Shown here: piece after piece, positions 32,308 through 38,284 of the stretch
How the letters are laid out: every line of letters begins with the position of its first letter
How positions within the stretch are numbered: the stretch's first letter is position 1
Assembly: GCF_030063415.1 (NCBI RefSeq)
Contig: NZ_JASITA010000028.1
Location: 70,823 to 109,106, forward strand
DNA: 38,284 bases
Direction: 5' to 3'
Source: Streptomyces sp. H27-C3
GTDB lineage: Bacteria; Actinomycetota; Actinomycetes; Streptomycetales; Streptomycetaceae
Program-made: the position numbers and the translations under genes
Notes under the pieces: model-generated
What the model was told of the DNA's origin: nothing
What the model saw: only the letters and a program-made list of their open reading frames with translations
The model's database searches: none

Positions 32308-33143
32308 TTAGCTCAGCGCTTTCCCGACCTCGTAGATCGTGGGCCGGTTCTCCGGCTTGTAGTTGAGCATCTCTCGAACCAACGCGGCGAACCGTCCTGG
32401 CATGGTCACGGCCGTGCGCCGACCGTCCACGATCGCGCGACGTTGGGCGGGGCGGGGGGCGTTGTCGGGGTAGTCGACCACGCGCCGTCCGGTGGCGGAG
32501 ATGAGAAGGGAGGCGCCGAGTGCATAGATGTCGGCCGCCGGTGTCGGCTCCGCCTCTCCGGTGTCGAGCACGCTGCGGGAGATCTCCGGCGCCTCGTAGT
32601 GGACTAGACATCCGCGAACGGAAAGTCGATCGCCTTCGGTACGCGCCCGCCACGGGCCAGCGCGAGGTCGATGAGGTGTGTTCGCTGCGGCCCGACGATG
32701 AAGTGGGCCGGCTGCACGTCTCCGTGGGCCCACCCCTTGAAGTGGAGTTCGGCCAGGGCCTGGACGCAATCCAAGGCCACGCTTACCTGCGGTTCGAACG
32801 ACGCCCCCGGAGCGCGGCACGGCTCCCACAGCCGATACAGATCGGGCCCCTCGTACCACGGCTGAATGTTCCACGTTCCGTGCTCCCACTCGCCGTACGC
32901 GATGTCGTCGACGTCGAGTTGGTAGAGAACGTTCCCCTCGCGCATGGGCGCCAGCGCCGTCCAGGGTTGGGCGGGCCACTCAAGTGTCGCTTCGATCGGG
33001 TATCCGAGCTTCACGGCGTACTGGCCGCTACGGTTCTCCACCTGCCAGACCGTGGAACCGCGGCGGTTGAGTACGAGGCGCTGACTCGTGGGCATCAGCG
33101 CATCGAGCACCACGATCGGCAGTTCGTGGGTTGAGTCCGACAA
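32308..33143 (-). pseudogene. Protein-kinase-like gene with a single-base frameshift
   Basis: Repairing one base gives a 278-aa kinase. Visible: a nucleotide loop (NRRGSTVWQVENRSGQYAVKL, with Lys in AVKL), the catalytic loop WAHGDVQPAHFIV (Asp kept, the usual Asn replaced by His), and IDLALARGG in place of DFG. After the break come VHYEAPEISRS (APE), ADIYALGASLL and a C-lobe ending NRPTIYEVGKALS. The frame breaks at 32612-32613, where restoring a third G (GCGGATGT to GCGGGATGT on the coding strand) joins FPFA to GCLVHYEAPE. A TTG start at 33143 has GGAAGGAG ahead of it. A sequencing error is possible. Confidence 0.78.
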
Positions 33144-33163
33144 GATTCCTACTCCTTCCATGC

Positions 33164-33200
33164 GGACGCGGCCGACCCAGGGTGCAGGCCGGCCGCGTCC
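33164..33200 (-). terminator. Hairpin between the GRDP-like and kinase-like genes
   Basis: GGACGCGGCC (33164-33173) pairs with GGCCGCGTCC (33191-33200). It may attenuate transcription from the GRDP-like gene into the kinase-like gene, reducing the latter's level. Confidence 0.55.
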
Positions 33201-33217
33201 TATCGGCAGAGTGCCAC

Positions 33218-33658
33218 CTAGTAGGGGCGCCCGTCGTCTGAATCGCATTGGGCTGCGTTGGTGCCGTCGACTTCCCACAGTCCGTCGAAGACCTGGAAGC
33301 CCGCGGCCTTCATCGCGCGAGCGCTGGCGGTGACGCGCTCCAGCGGACGCCCGCCCTCGACGGGGGCAGAGGCCGGTGTGTGGTGCAGGAATCGGCCGGC
33401 GACGCGGTCACAGAACGCGTGGTGCTCCCTGGTGTGGAGGATGAAGGCGTGAAGCCCCTTGTCCACGTCATCGCTGGGCATCATCGAAGCCGTGGCGGTG
33501 GCGCTGGTGGCCACGAAGGCGATGGCCTGGTCCGCGATCCGCTCGGCGCGCTCGGGGGTTTCGCCGTCGTGGAGCATCACGAAGTTCGTGATGCTGCCGA
33601 ACAGTGCTTCGTCGACAAGCCCTCGGCCAGCCTTGATGTCGTTCGCTACTGCGGTCAT
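33218..33658 (-). CDS. GRDP-like (glycine-rich domain protein-like) small protein
   Basis: A 146-aa protein. The core MPSDDVDKGLHAFILHTREH then HAFCDRVAGRFLHHTPAS matches, as far as I remember, the bacterial relatives of the GRDP family: D-x2-(W)HA-x2-LHT, F/Y-x2-C, and G-x-F-x-HH-x-P. The usual Trp before the first His is Leu here. The protein ends in an unusual acidic tail, NAAQCDSDDGRPY. Biochemical role unknown. GAGGGG lies 8 nt before the ATG. It is followed by the kinase-like gene on the same strand, and the pair may act together; the kinase-like partner is now broken. Confidence 0.7.
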   Translation of the reverse strand: MTAVANDIKAGRGLVDEALFGSITNFVMLHDGETPERAERIADQAIAFVATSATATASMMPSDDVDKGLHAFILHTREHHAFCDRVAGRFLHHTPASAPVEGGRPLERVTASARAMKAAGFQVFDGLWEVDGTNAAQCDSDDGRPY

Positions 33659-33700
33659 GCGCGTTCCCCTCACATAGGAGTGGTGCACTGCGCTTTGCTC

Positions 33701-33806
33701 CCCGCCCCGACCGCCGAGCAGAGCTCAAGGGCGGCCGGGGCGGGCGTGGGAGGGTCCGCCCCACACGGGCGTGGGGAGCCGTGCGGCTGCCGCGTGGGGC
33801 GGACCC
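33701..33806 (-). promoter_or_regulatory. Two strong hairpins between small-gene operon and GRDP-like gene
   Basis: Hairpin 1: CCCGCCCCGACCGCC (33701-33715) with GGCGGCCGGGGCGGG (33730-33744), one mismatch. Hairpin 2: GGGTCCGCCCCAC (33752-33764) with GTGGGGCGGACCC (33794-33806), perfect, with further pairing inside. Hairpin 2 begins 12 bp after the 36-aa gene and may terminate that operon. Hairpin 1 would be in the leader of the GRDP-like gene if transcription reads through. Confidence 0.6.
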
Positions 33807-33817
33807 GGCTTAGGGGG

Positions 33818-33928
33818 TCAGCGGTTTGGCTGTCCGACGATCGCCAATGTGATGACGAGACCTATCGAGGCGCCAATCGCGATGATCAAGAGGGGGCCGG
33901 CCAGGCGGTAGACCGCTCGTCTGATCAC
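33818..33928 (-). CDS. 36-aa single-TM peptide, coupled
   Basis: The GTG at 33928 overlaps the DUF7848 stop codon (GTGA). The product is IRRAVYRLAGPLLIIAIGAS then IGLVITLAIVGQPNR: two Arg, then one hydrophobic helix with a short polar end. Too small for family assignment. It is supported by the 4-nt overlap and by the clean membrane helix. Third gene of a coupled unit. Confidence 0.55.
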   Translation of the reverse strand: MIRRAVYRLAGPLLIIAIGASIGLVITLAIVGQPNR

Positions 33929-34173
33929 GAGGACATCCAGGACCGCCAGGGGCGAGTGATCAGCTCGCGATACGTGCAGTGGGAGGGGTTTCGGCCCGAG
34001 TGGCTCAGAGCCCACGCCTGCGGCTCGTCCCACCCCTCTGAACGCTCCGACTCCTCGGAGCACACGACGCACTGCATGGCGTACGTCAGCGGCTCTGCGT
34101 CCGGCTCCTCGTCCGGGGCGAGATGCCACTGCACAGACCTGATGACGCCTCGCGGCGGTGCCGTCCCCGTCAC
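33925..34173 (-). CDS. DUF7848-type small protein
   Basis: The 82-aa product contains RSVQWHLAPDEEPDAEPLTY, MQCVVCSEESERSEGWDEPQ, AWALSHSGRNPSHCTYRELI and TRPWRSWMSS. The C-x2-C pair and two later His (ALSHSGRNPSH) suggest a small zinc site. This pattern recurs in many streptomycete genomes near XRE regulators; I believe it is the one catalogued as DUF7848. The GTG at 34173 overlaps the previous stop by 4 nt. Confidence 0.75.
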   Translation of the reverse strand: MTGTAPPRGVIRSVQWHLAPDEEPDAEPLTYAMQCVVCSEESERSEGWDEPQAWALSHSGRNPSHCTYRELITRPWRSWMSS

Positions 34174-34406
34174 GGCTTGTGCTTGGAGTGATAGTTGACC
34201 ACCCCGACGCGGGCGCTCAGAGCCTCTATCGAGCTGAGCTCCACAAGGTCGTCAGGGTCGGCATCCCAATGCTCATCACTGGACAAGGCATGTAAGCGGA
34301 CCGGGCCCTCGGGGGCACGCTGAACTACACCGACGCGGCCGGTGTCCGTATCCCTCATCACCGAGCCGGTCTCAAAGCGGGGCTCGGTTTGCTGGTTGCT
34401 CGCCAT
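34170..34406 (-). CDS. Small protein of unknown function, first gene of a coupled trio
   Basis: A 78-aa product: MASNQQTEPRFETGSVMRDT, DTGRVGVVQRAPEGPVRLHA, then LSSDEHWDADPDDLVELSSI and a tail ending NYHSKHKP. The segment TGSVMRDTDTGRVGVVQ looks like an SH3-like or KOW-like small beta barrel common in short streptomycete proteins. No ribosome site is visible before the ATG, while TAACTT lies 8-13 nt upstream; a leaderless mRNA is possible. Confidence 0.7.
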   Translation of the reverse strand: MASNQQTEPRFETGSVMRDTDTGRVGVVQRAPEGPVRLHALSSDEHWDADPDDLVELSSIEALSARVGVVNYHSKHKP

Positions 34407-34500
34407 AATGACGAAGTTACGAGCCGCGAGAACAGACGACCAGGCACGCCTCGTGTTAGTTCCCTGACGCTCCGACAGAAAGTGCTACGGAGGGTAGTAG

Positions 34501-35736
34501 TTACCCGGCGACGCCCAAATGAGAGGCCATTTCGCGCATGTCCTGAGTCAGCGTTCGCTTGCGTCGGCCAAGAATGTCCAGCATGACGTACCGAGCCATG
34601 GCCTGGTGCTTCAGCCACTCAGGCGACGAGCGACGAATCGTGTTCAGCTCATCCATCGAGTCCTGATGCGACCCGAGCGTGGCGTGAGCCTTCGCAACGT
34701 CGAGCCGGTGTCGGTCCCAGTTATTCGCACTCGGCCGACCAAACCGCTTCAGCGCCTTCTGTCCCACGGGGCCATCGTCTGCCCGGCGGAGCACGCCGCG
34801 CGCGTCCCCGATCAGGGCCAGGTCTTCAATTGCCTTAGCCTCAGCGGTCACCGGCCCGAAGGTGGTCCAGTGCTCCCGAAAGTTGACATGCTCGGCATCC
34901 AGAGCGCTCGCAGCCGTCGCGGTCATGCGTCGAGCCTGTTTGGCGACGTCCGGCCGGTTGTTGCGCATTGCGGCGGAGGCTACGCGCTGGAGTAGCTCGC
35001 CCCAAAGCGCGAGTTGGCCGGGGGTGGCGCTGGAGATGCGAGGTTCGATCTCTGCGGCTGTGACTGTGGCCAGACGCTCGGCTTCATCGAAGCGGTCCTG
35101 GCGTAGGAGGAGCCAACCCATGCCGACGACGCCTGTAGCGGCAATGTGCTTCTCGCCTGCTTCGCGGGCATCCCTGATGCCCAACGAGAGGGCGTGGTAG
35201 GCCATGTCGTAGCGCCTGACCTGAGTGAGGTACTTCCCAGTCAGCAGGAAAGCGCTGGCGCGCACGACGATGGCCTTCTGGCGTGCGTCGTCGTCTTCCG
35301 CAAGAGAGACAGCGGCTTCAGCATTGAGCAAAATGCCGGGAAGCCGCTTGGCCACACTGTCGTAGCGATCAGAGTGGTACAGGGCGTGGCTGTCGTCGAT
35401 GTCGTGCTGAATGACGGCCAGGGTGGGCACCTGTTCGGCCTCGACGAGCACTTCCCGCAGGCCAATCGGCGGCATGAGCGCCCGGCGCAGCTCGGAGAGC
35501 TTCGGGCCATCGCCCGCATTCACGTGGATCGGCTCGGGCGCCTCAGTAGCGAACAGGCTGGATGTGGTGGTGCCTAAAGCCCGCGCGAGCATGTGAAGAG
35601 TCTCGACCTGGACGTTTCCGCCCTGCTCGACCTTACGGATCACGCCCACGGACAGGCCCGCCGCCTCGGCGAGTTGCTCCTGACTCATCCCTGCCCGGCG
35701 ACGATGATTGCGGACGTTCTCTTGCAGCGACGACAT
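34501..35736 (-). CDS. XRE family transcriptional regulator with TPR-like C-terminus
   Basis: A 411-aa protein. The N-terminal HTH_3 domain (about 4-62) reads ENVRNHRRRAGMSQEQLAEA, AGLSVGVIRKVEQGGNVQVE, TLHMLARALGTTTSSLF. The rest is helical repeats resembling TPRs (for example RRYDMAYHALSLGIRDAREA, RFDEAERLATVTAAEI, WGELLQRVASAAMRNNRPDV), as in peptide- or signal-sensing streptomycete regulators. The ATG at 35736 has GGCGAGG 8-14 nt upstream; a GTG at 35745 is possible. An inverted repeat upstream (35758-35809) is a plausible self-operator. The last identified regulator gene inside the element. Confidence 0.9.
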   Translation of the reverse strand: MSSLQENVRNHRRRAGMSQEQLAEAAGLSVGVIRKVEQGGNVQVETLHMLARALGTTTSSLFATEAPEPIHVNAGDGPKLSELRRALMPPIGLREVLVEAEQVPTLAVIQHDIDDSHALYHSDRYDSVAKRLPGILLNAEAAVSLAEDDDARQKAIVVRASAFLLTGKYLTQVRRYDMAYHALSLGIRDAREAGEKHIAATGVVGMGWLLLRQDRFDEAERLATVTAAEIEPRISSATPGQLALWGELLQRVASAAMRNNRPDVAKQARRMTATAASALDAEHVNFREHWTTFGPVTAEAKAIEDLALIGDARGVLRRADDGPVGQKALKRFGRPSANNWDRHRLDVAKAHATLGSHQDSMDELNTIRRSSPEWLKHQAMARYVMLDILGRRKRTLTQDMREMASHLGVAG

Positions 35737-35757
35737 CGAAATCACCTCGCCTTCAGC

Positions 35758-35809
35758 GTACGCGCTTTGGGGAACTGGCGATGGTCTCTGTCTCGCTGGG
35801 AGCGCGTAC
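35758..35809. promoter_or_regulatory. Inverted repeat upstream of the XRE regulator
   Basis: GTACGCGCT (35758-35766) and AGCGCGTAC (35801-35809) are exact inverted copies, 43 bp apart start to start, close to four helix turns. They lie 22-73 bp upstream of the regulator's ATG, in the gap before trmH, so they suit autoregulation by a dimer pair. Confidence 0.4.
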
Positions 35810-35830
35810 CTACGCCCCCGATCTCGGGTA

Positions 35831-36727
35831 TTAGGCGGTCCGGGGCCGTGTCGCGTAGAAGGCCACGGCAGACGCCGCCGCGACGTTCAGCGAGTCGACT
35901 CCAGCCTGCATCGGGATGCGGACGTGTTCGTCGGCCGCCATGAGTGCTTCCTGCGTAAGCCCGTCTCCCTCCGTGCCGAAGATCAAGGCCAATTTGTCGT
36001 AGTCCCGCGCGGCGATCTCATCAAGGGGGATCGCCTTCTCGCTCAAGCAGAGTGCGGCTGTGGTGTATCCGGCCTGGCGCAAGAGCTCGGCACCCTTCGG
36101 CCATGACTCCAGGCGCGTCCATGGAACCTGGAAGACCGCGCCCATGGAGACCTTCACTGCGCGCCGGTAGAAGGGGTCGGCGCAGCGCGGGGTGAGGAGC
36201 ACCGCATCGATGCCGAGAGCTGCTGCGTTACGGAAGGCGGCCCCCAAGTTGGCGTGATCGACGATGTCTTCGAACACGGCGACCCGTTGACCTGCATGCT
36301 TTTGCAGACCCAAAGGGACAATGGTGCCGATGTTCGTGTGGTCGTTGACCGCCTCCATCACGACGATCCGCCGGGCGCTGCGGAGCAGCTCGTCGGCTTC
36401 CGGGAGTGGCTTGCGCTGCATGGAGGCGAGGGCGCCGCGGTGCACGTGGTAGCCGGTGACGCGTTCGGCCAGGTCGGGGCTGACGGCGTACACCGGGGCC
36501 GGGACCTCGTCGATGACATCACGCATGACGTCGACCCACTTGGCCGAGAGCAGCATCGAGCGCATCGTGTAGCCGGTCTGTCTGGCGCGCCTGATCACCT
36601 TCTCGCCCTCGGCGATGAAGAGGCCCTCGGCGGGTTCGCGCTTGCGCCGGAGTTCGACATCGGTCAAGCCCGTGTAGTCGCTCAGGCGCGGGTCGTCGGG
36701 GTCGTCGATGGAGATGAGATCAGCCAC
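35831..36727 (-). CDS. Chimeric TrmH-type (SPOUT) RNA 2'-O-methyltransferase
   Basis: A 298-aa protein. Residues 1-134 (MADLISIDDPDDPRLSDYTG to EAVNDHTNIG) belong to the host gene. From TIVPLGLQKHAGQ on, the sequence comes from the insert, including a second copy of the motif 1 region (FEDIVDHANLGAAFRNAAAL), motif 2 (GTEGDGLTQEAL) and motif 3 (IPMQAGVDSLNVAAASAVAF). Host and insert C-terminal halves are clearly homologous but diverged. The junction duplicates motif 1 and makes the protein 26 aa longer than the reconstructed 272-aa host enzyme. Expected to methylate a ribose of rRNA or tRNA if it folds. It is followed by the element's XRE gene, no longer by the host 3' end. Confidence 0.88.
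   Translation of the reverse strand: MADLISIDDPDDPRLSDYTGLTDVELRRKREPAEGLFIAEGEKVIRRARQTGYTMRSMLLSAKWVDVMRDVIDEVPAPVYAVSPDLAERVTGYHVHRGALASMQRKPLPEADELLRSARRIVVMEAVNDHTNIGTIVPLGLQKHAGQRVAVFEDIVDHANLGAAFRNAAALGIDAVLLTPRCADPFYRRAVKVSMGAVFQVPWTRLESWPKGAELLRQAGYTTAALCLSEKAIPLDEIAARDYDKLALIFGTEGDGLTQEALMAADEHVRIPMQAGVDSLNVAAASAVAFYATRPRTA
36324..36332. other. Right attachment junction (attR-like)
   Basis: Insert sequence ...AATGGTGCCGA meets host sequence TGTTCGTGTGGTCG here. GTGCCGATG (36324-36332) is the inverse of CATCGGCAC at the left end (31190-31198). The shared core with the left junction is GCCGA (36326-36330). Confidence 0.65.
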
Positions 36728-36791
36728 AGGGAGATACTGCCTTGTCGTGGGTGCGGTGCCAACGGCCGGGACGGAGATGCGTTACCGGGGG

Positions 36792-38060
36792 TTACTGGCC
36801 GCCTCGTGCTTTTTTGGCCGCCGCCTCGTACTTCGTCCCCACCGTGACGACATCGCCGATGACGATGACGGCGGGCGGGCGTACGTCCTCGGCCTTGGCC
36901 GTCTCGGCGACCGTCGCCAGCGTCGCGTCGACGCGGCGCTGGGTCGCCATCGTGCCCTCCTGGACGATCGCCACGGGGGTCTCGGGCGAGCGGCCGTACG
37001 CCGTGAGGGCGGCGGCGATCGCGCCGATCCGCTCAACGGCCATCAGCAGCACGAGGGTGCCGCGGAGCCCCGCGACCGCCTTCCAGTCGACGAGCGAACG
37101 CGGGTCCTCGGGGGCCACGTGGCCGCTGATCACCGTGAACTCGTGCGCGACGCCCCGGTGGGTGACGGGGATTCCGGCCGCGCCCGGGACGCTGATGGAG
37201 CTGGAGATGCCGGGGACCACGGTGCACGGGATGCCGGCTTCGGCGAGGGCCTCGGCCTCCTCCATGCCACGGCCGAAGACGAAGGGGTCGCCGCCCTTGA
37301 GACGTACGACGGCCTTGCCCGCCCTGGCGTGCTCGATAAGGGCGTTGTTGATGGCCTCCTGGGCCATGAAGCGGCCGTACGGGATCTTCGCTGCGTCGAT
37401 CACCTCGACGTGCGGCGGGAGTTCGTCGAGGAGGTCGCGCGGGCCGAGCCGGTCGGCGATGACGACGTCCGCCTCGGCTAGCAGGCGGCGGCCGCGGACC
37501 GTGATCAGGTCCGGGTCGCCGGGGCCGCCGCCGACCAGGGCCACGCCCGGGGTGCGGTCGCGGTGGTGCGGCGCGACGAGGGTGCCGTCGCGCAGGCCCT
37601 CGACGATCGCGTCGCGGACGGCGGCGGAGCGGCGGGGGTCTCGGCCGGTGAGAACCGCTACGGTTACGCCCTCGCTGCGGCCGGTGGCCGGGGTCCAGGC
37701 GGTGGCCGCCTCGGCGTCGTCGCTGCGTACGCACCAGGTCTTGGTGCGGTCGGCTTCGGCGGACGCGGCGTTGTTCGCGTCGGTGTCGGTGGACGCGATC
37801 AGGGCGTACCAGGCGTCGGCCAGGTCTCCGTCGGCGTACGGGCGGCGCTCCCAGCGGATCTCGCCCGCCTCGGCCATCGCCTCGACGGACGGGGTGGCGG
37901 AGGGCGACACGAGAACGATGTCGGCGCCGGACGCGATGAGCGCCGGGAGGCGGCGCTGGGCGACCTGGCCACCGCCGACCACCACGACCCGCCGCCCGGC
38001 CAGGCGGAGTCCGACGGGGTAGGCGGGGTGCGGGTCGCCTGCGGCGGCGTGCGCGGTCAT
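36792..38060 (-). CDS. cobA: Siroheme synthase-like fusion: precorrin-2 dehydrogenase + uroporphyrinogen-III C-methyltransferase
   Basis: The 422-aa protein has an N-terminal NAD-binding part (RRVVVVGGGQVAQRRLPALI, about residues 23-42, Met8p/CysG-A type) and, from about 165, a SAM-dependent uroporphyrinogen-III methyltransferase: VALVGGGPGDPDLITVRGRR, VIADRLGPRDLLDELP, VVRLKGGDPFVFGRGMEEAE, PGISSSISVPGAAGIPVTHR. It leads from uroporphyrinogen III to precorrin-2 and probably sirohydrochlorin, for siroheme and B12. The ferrochelatase role of full CysG is uncertain. The same gene follows trmH in related streptomycetes as far as I recall. No cobalamin riboswitch is visible in the 224 bp upstream, which hold no other gene I recognise. 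Confidence 0.93.
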   Translation of the reverse strand: MTAHAAAGDPHPAYPVGLRLAGRRVVVVGGGQVAQRRLPALIASGADIVLVSPSATPSVEAMAEAGEIRWERRPYADGDLADAWYALIASTDTDANNAASAEADRTKTWCVRSDDAEAATAWTPATGRSEGVTVAVLTGRDPRRSAAVRDAIVEGLRDGTLVAPHHRDRTPGVALVGGGPGDPDLITVRGRRLLAEADVVIADRLGPRDLLDELPPHVEVIDAAKIPYGRFMAQEAINNALIEHARAGKAVVRLKGGDPFVFGRGMEEAEALAEAGIPCTVVPGISSSISVPGAAGIPVTHRGVAHEFTVISGHVAPEDPRSLVDWKAVAGLRGTLVLLMAVERIGAIAAALTAYGRSPETPVAIVQEGTMATQRRVDATLATVAETAKAEDVRPPAVIVIGDVVTVGTKYEAAAKKARGGQ

Positions 38061-38284
38061 GACGTGCGGCTCCTCGGGCGGGGCAGAGTGCGGGGCGGGG
38101 CCGCCACGGCGGTGGAGCGGCGCTGGTGGGGCGGTGTTCTAGCCCTCTGCGAATACCTTACGGGCCCCGGGGCGCGGGGGTCTCGGTCGGTCGGGCGGGG
38201 GTGGGCGTGCAGGTGGCTCCGGGGGGCGGTGCCGTGTCGGGGCGTCTCCTCGGGCGCCGAACGGTCCGGCACTGCTGCGTCCGG

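Larger units (their letters stand above)
31190..36330. mobile_element. 5.1-kb integrative element inserted in trmH, recombinase missing
   Basis: The segment separates the two halves of one trmH gene and carries its own diverged trmH 3' half, which restores a full reading frame at the right end. The genes inside (sigma-like fragment, small membrane proteins, kinase-like pseudogene, GRDP-like gene, DUF7848, XRE regulator) are accessory types, with visibly lower GC than the flanks. Joining the right end to the left end gives GTGCCGA-CCA-TCGGCAC, a dyad as expected at the attP of a serine recombinase. No integrase, excisionase or transfer gene is recognisable, so it is either a decayed remnant or moved in trans. 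Boundaries are accurate to a few bases. Confidence 0.8.

Noticed and set aside
38061..38284. Cobalamin riboswitch before cobA
   Set aside because: No B12-box-like sequence or suitable stem arrangement is visible.

Overview
The window is high-GC actinobacterial chromosome, almost certainly Streptomyces. The support is a recognisable ssgB, the strong third-position G/C of every gene, frequent GTG starts, and phosphatidylinositol-mannoside (PIM) genes in the same order as in mycobacteria (yebC, pdxT, pdxS, pimA, acyltransferase, pgsA, HIT protein, thrS).

Layout. 1-6.1 kb (minus strand): yebC, the vitamin B6 pair pdxT-pdxS, a membrane-anchored unknown, then the translationally coupled PIM cassette pgsA, acyltransferase, pimA. 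6.3-10.3 kb (plus): an EF-G-like GTPase and a large membrane protein. 10.35-13.4 kb (minus): a HIT protein and thrS. Between those two lie a decayed potassium-channel-like gene containing a 56-bp palindrome and a two-repeat remnant of a type I-E CRISPR array, whose single spacer resembles part of thrS. 13.5-16.2 kb: an unknown 413-aa protein coupled to a DUF4365 nuclease-fold protein, and a divergent DEDDh exonuclease. 16.2-20 kb: two identical tRNA-Val(CAC) genes, an SRPBCC protein, a very large membrane protein and a PGPGW membrane protein. 20.3-25.9 kb: ssgB, a CGNR zinc-finger regulator, small membrane proteins, a DsbA-like thiol oxidoreductase, a tandem GNAT acetyltransferase, and the folate branch pair pabB-pabC. 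26.0-26.6 kb: a five-gene tRNA cluster (Gly, Cys, Val, Val, Val). 26.6-30.7 kb: a zinc-ribbon protein, an APH-fold protein, small unknowns and a membrane Ser/Thr kinase. 36.8-38.1 kb: a fused siroheme/uroporphyrinogen-III methyltransferase.

The main discovery candidate is 31190-36330. A roughly 5.1-kb segment of different base composition has split a trmH-type (SPOUT) RNA methyltransferase gene. The host gene's 3' half (140 codons) is stranded on the left at 30767-31189. Its 5' half (about 134 codons) continues, at the right end, in frame into a divergent trmH 3' half carried by the insert. The insert thus rebuilds a full-length but chimeric methyltransferase of 298 aa, against 272 aa for the reconstructed host protein. 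The ends match a reconstructed circular junction with a 7-bp dyad (GTGCCGA-CCA-TCGGCAC), as expected of a serine-recombinase attP. No recombinase gene remains. Cargo: a sigma region-4-like fragment cut off at the left junction, a two-TM protein, a 55-aa basic peptide, a frameshifted protein-kinase-like gene paired with a GRDP-like (glycine-rich-domain-protein-like) gene, a coupled operon of three small genes including a DUF7848 protein, and an XRE regulator with a TPR-like C-terminus and a candidate operator.

Functions are assigned by reading motifs and from memory of the families. No database search was possible. Start codons are judgement calls where noted.
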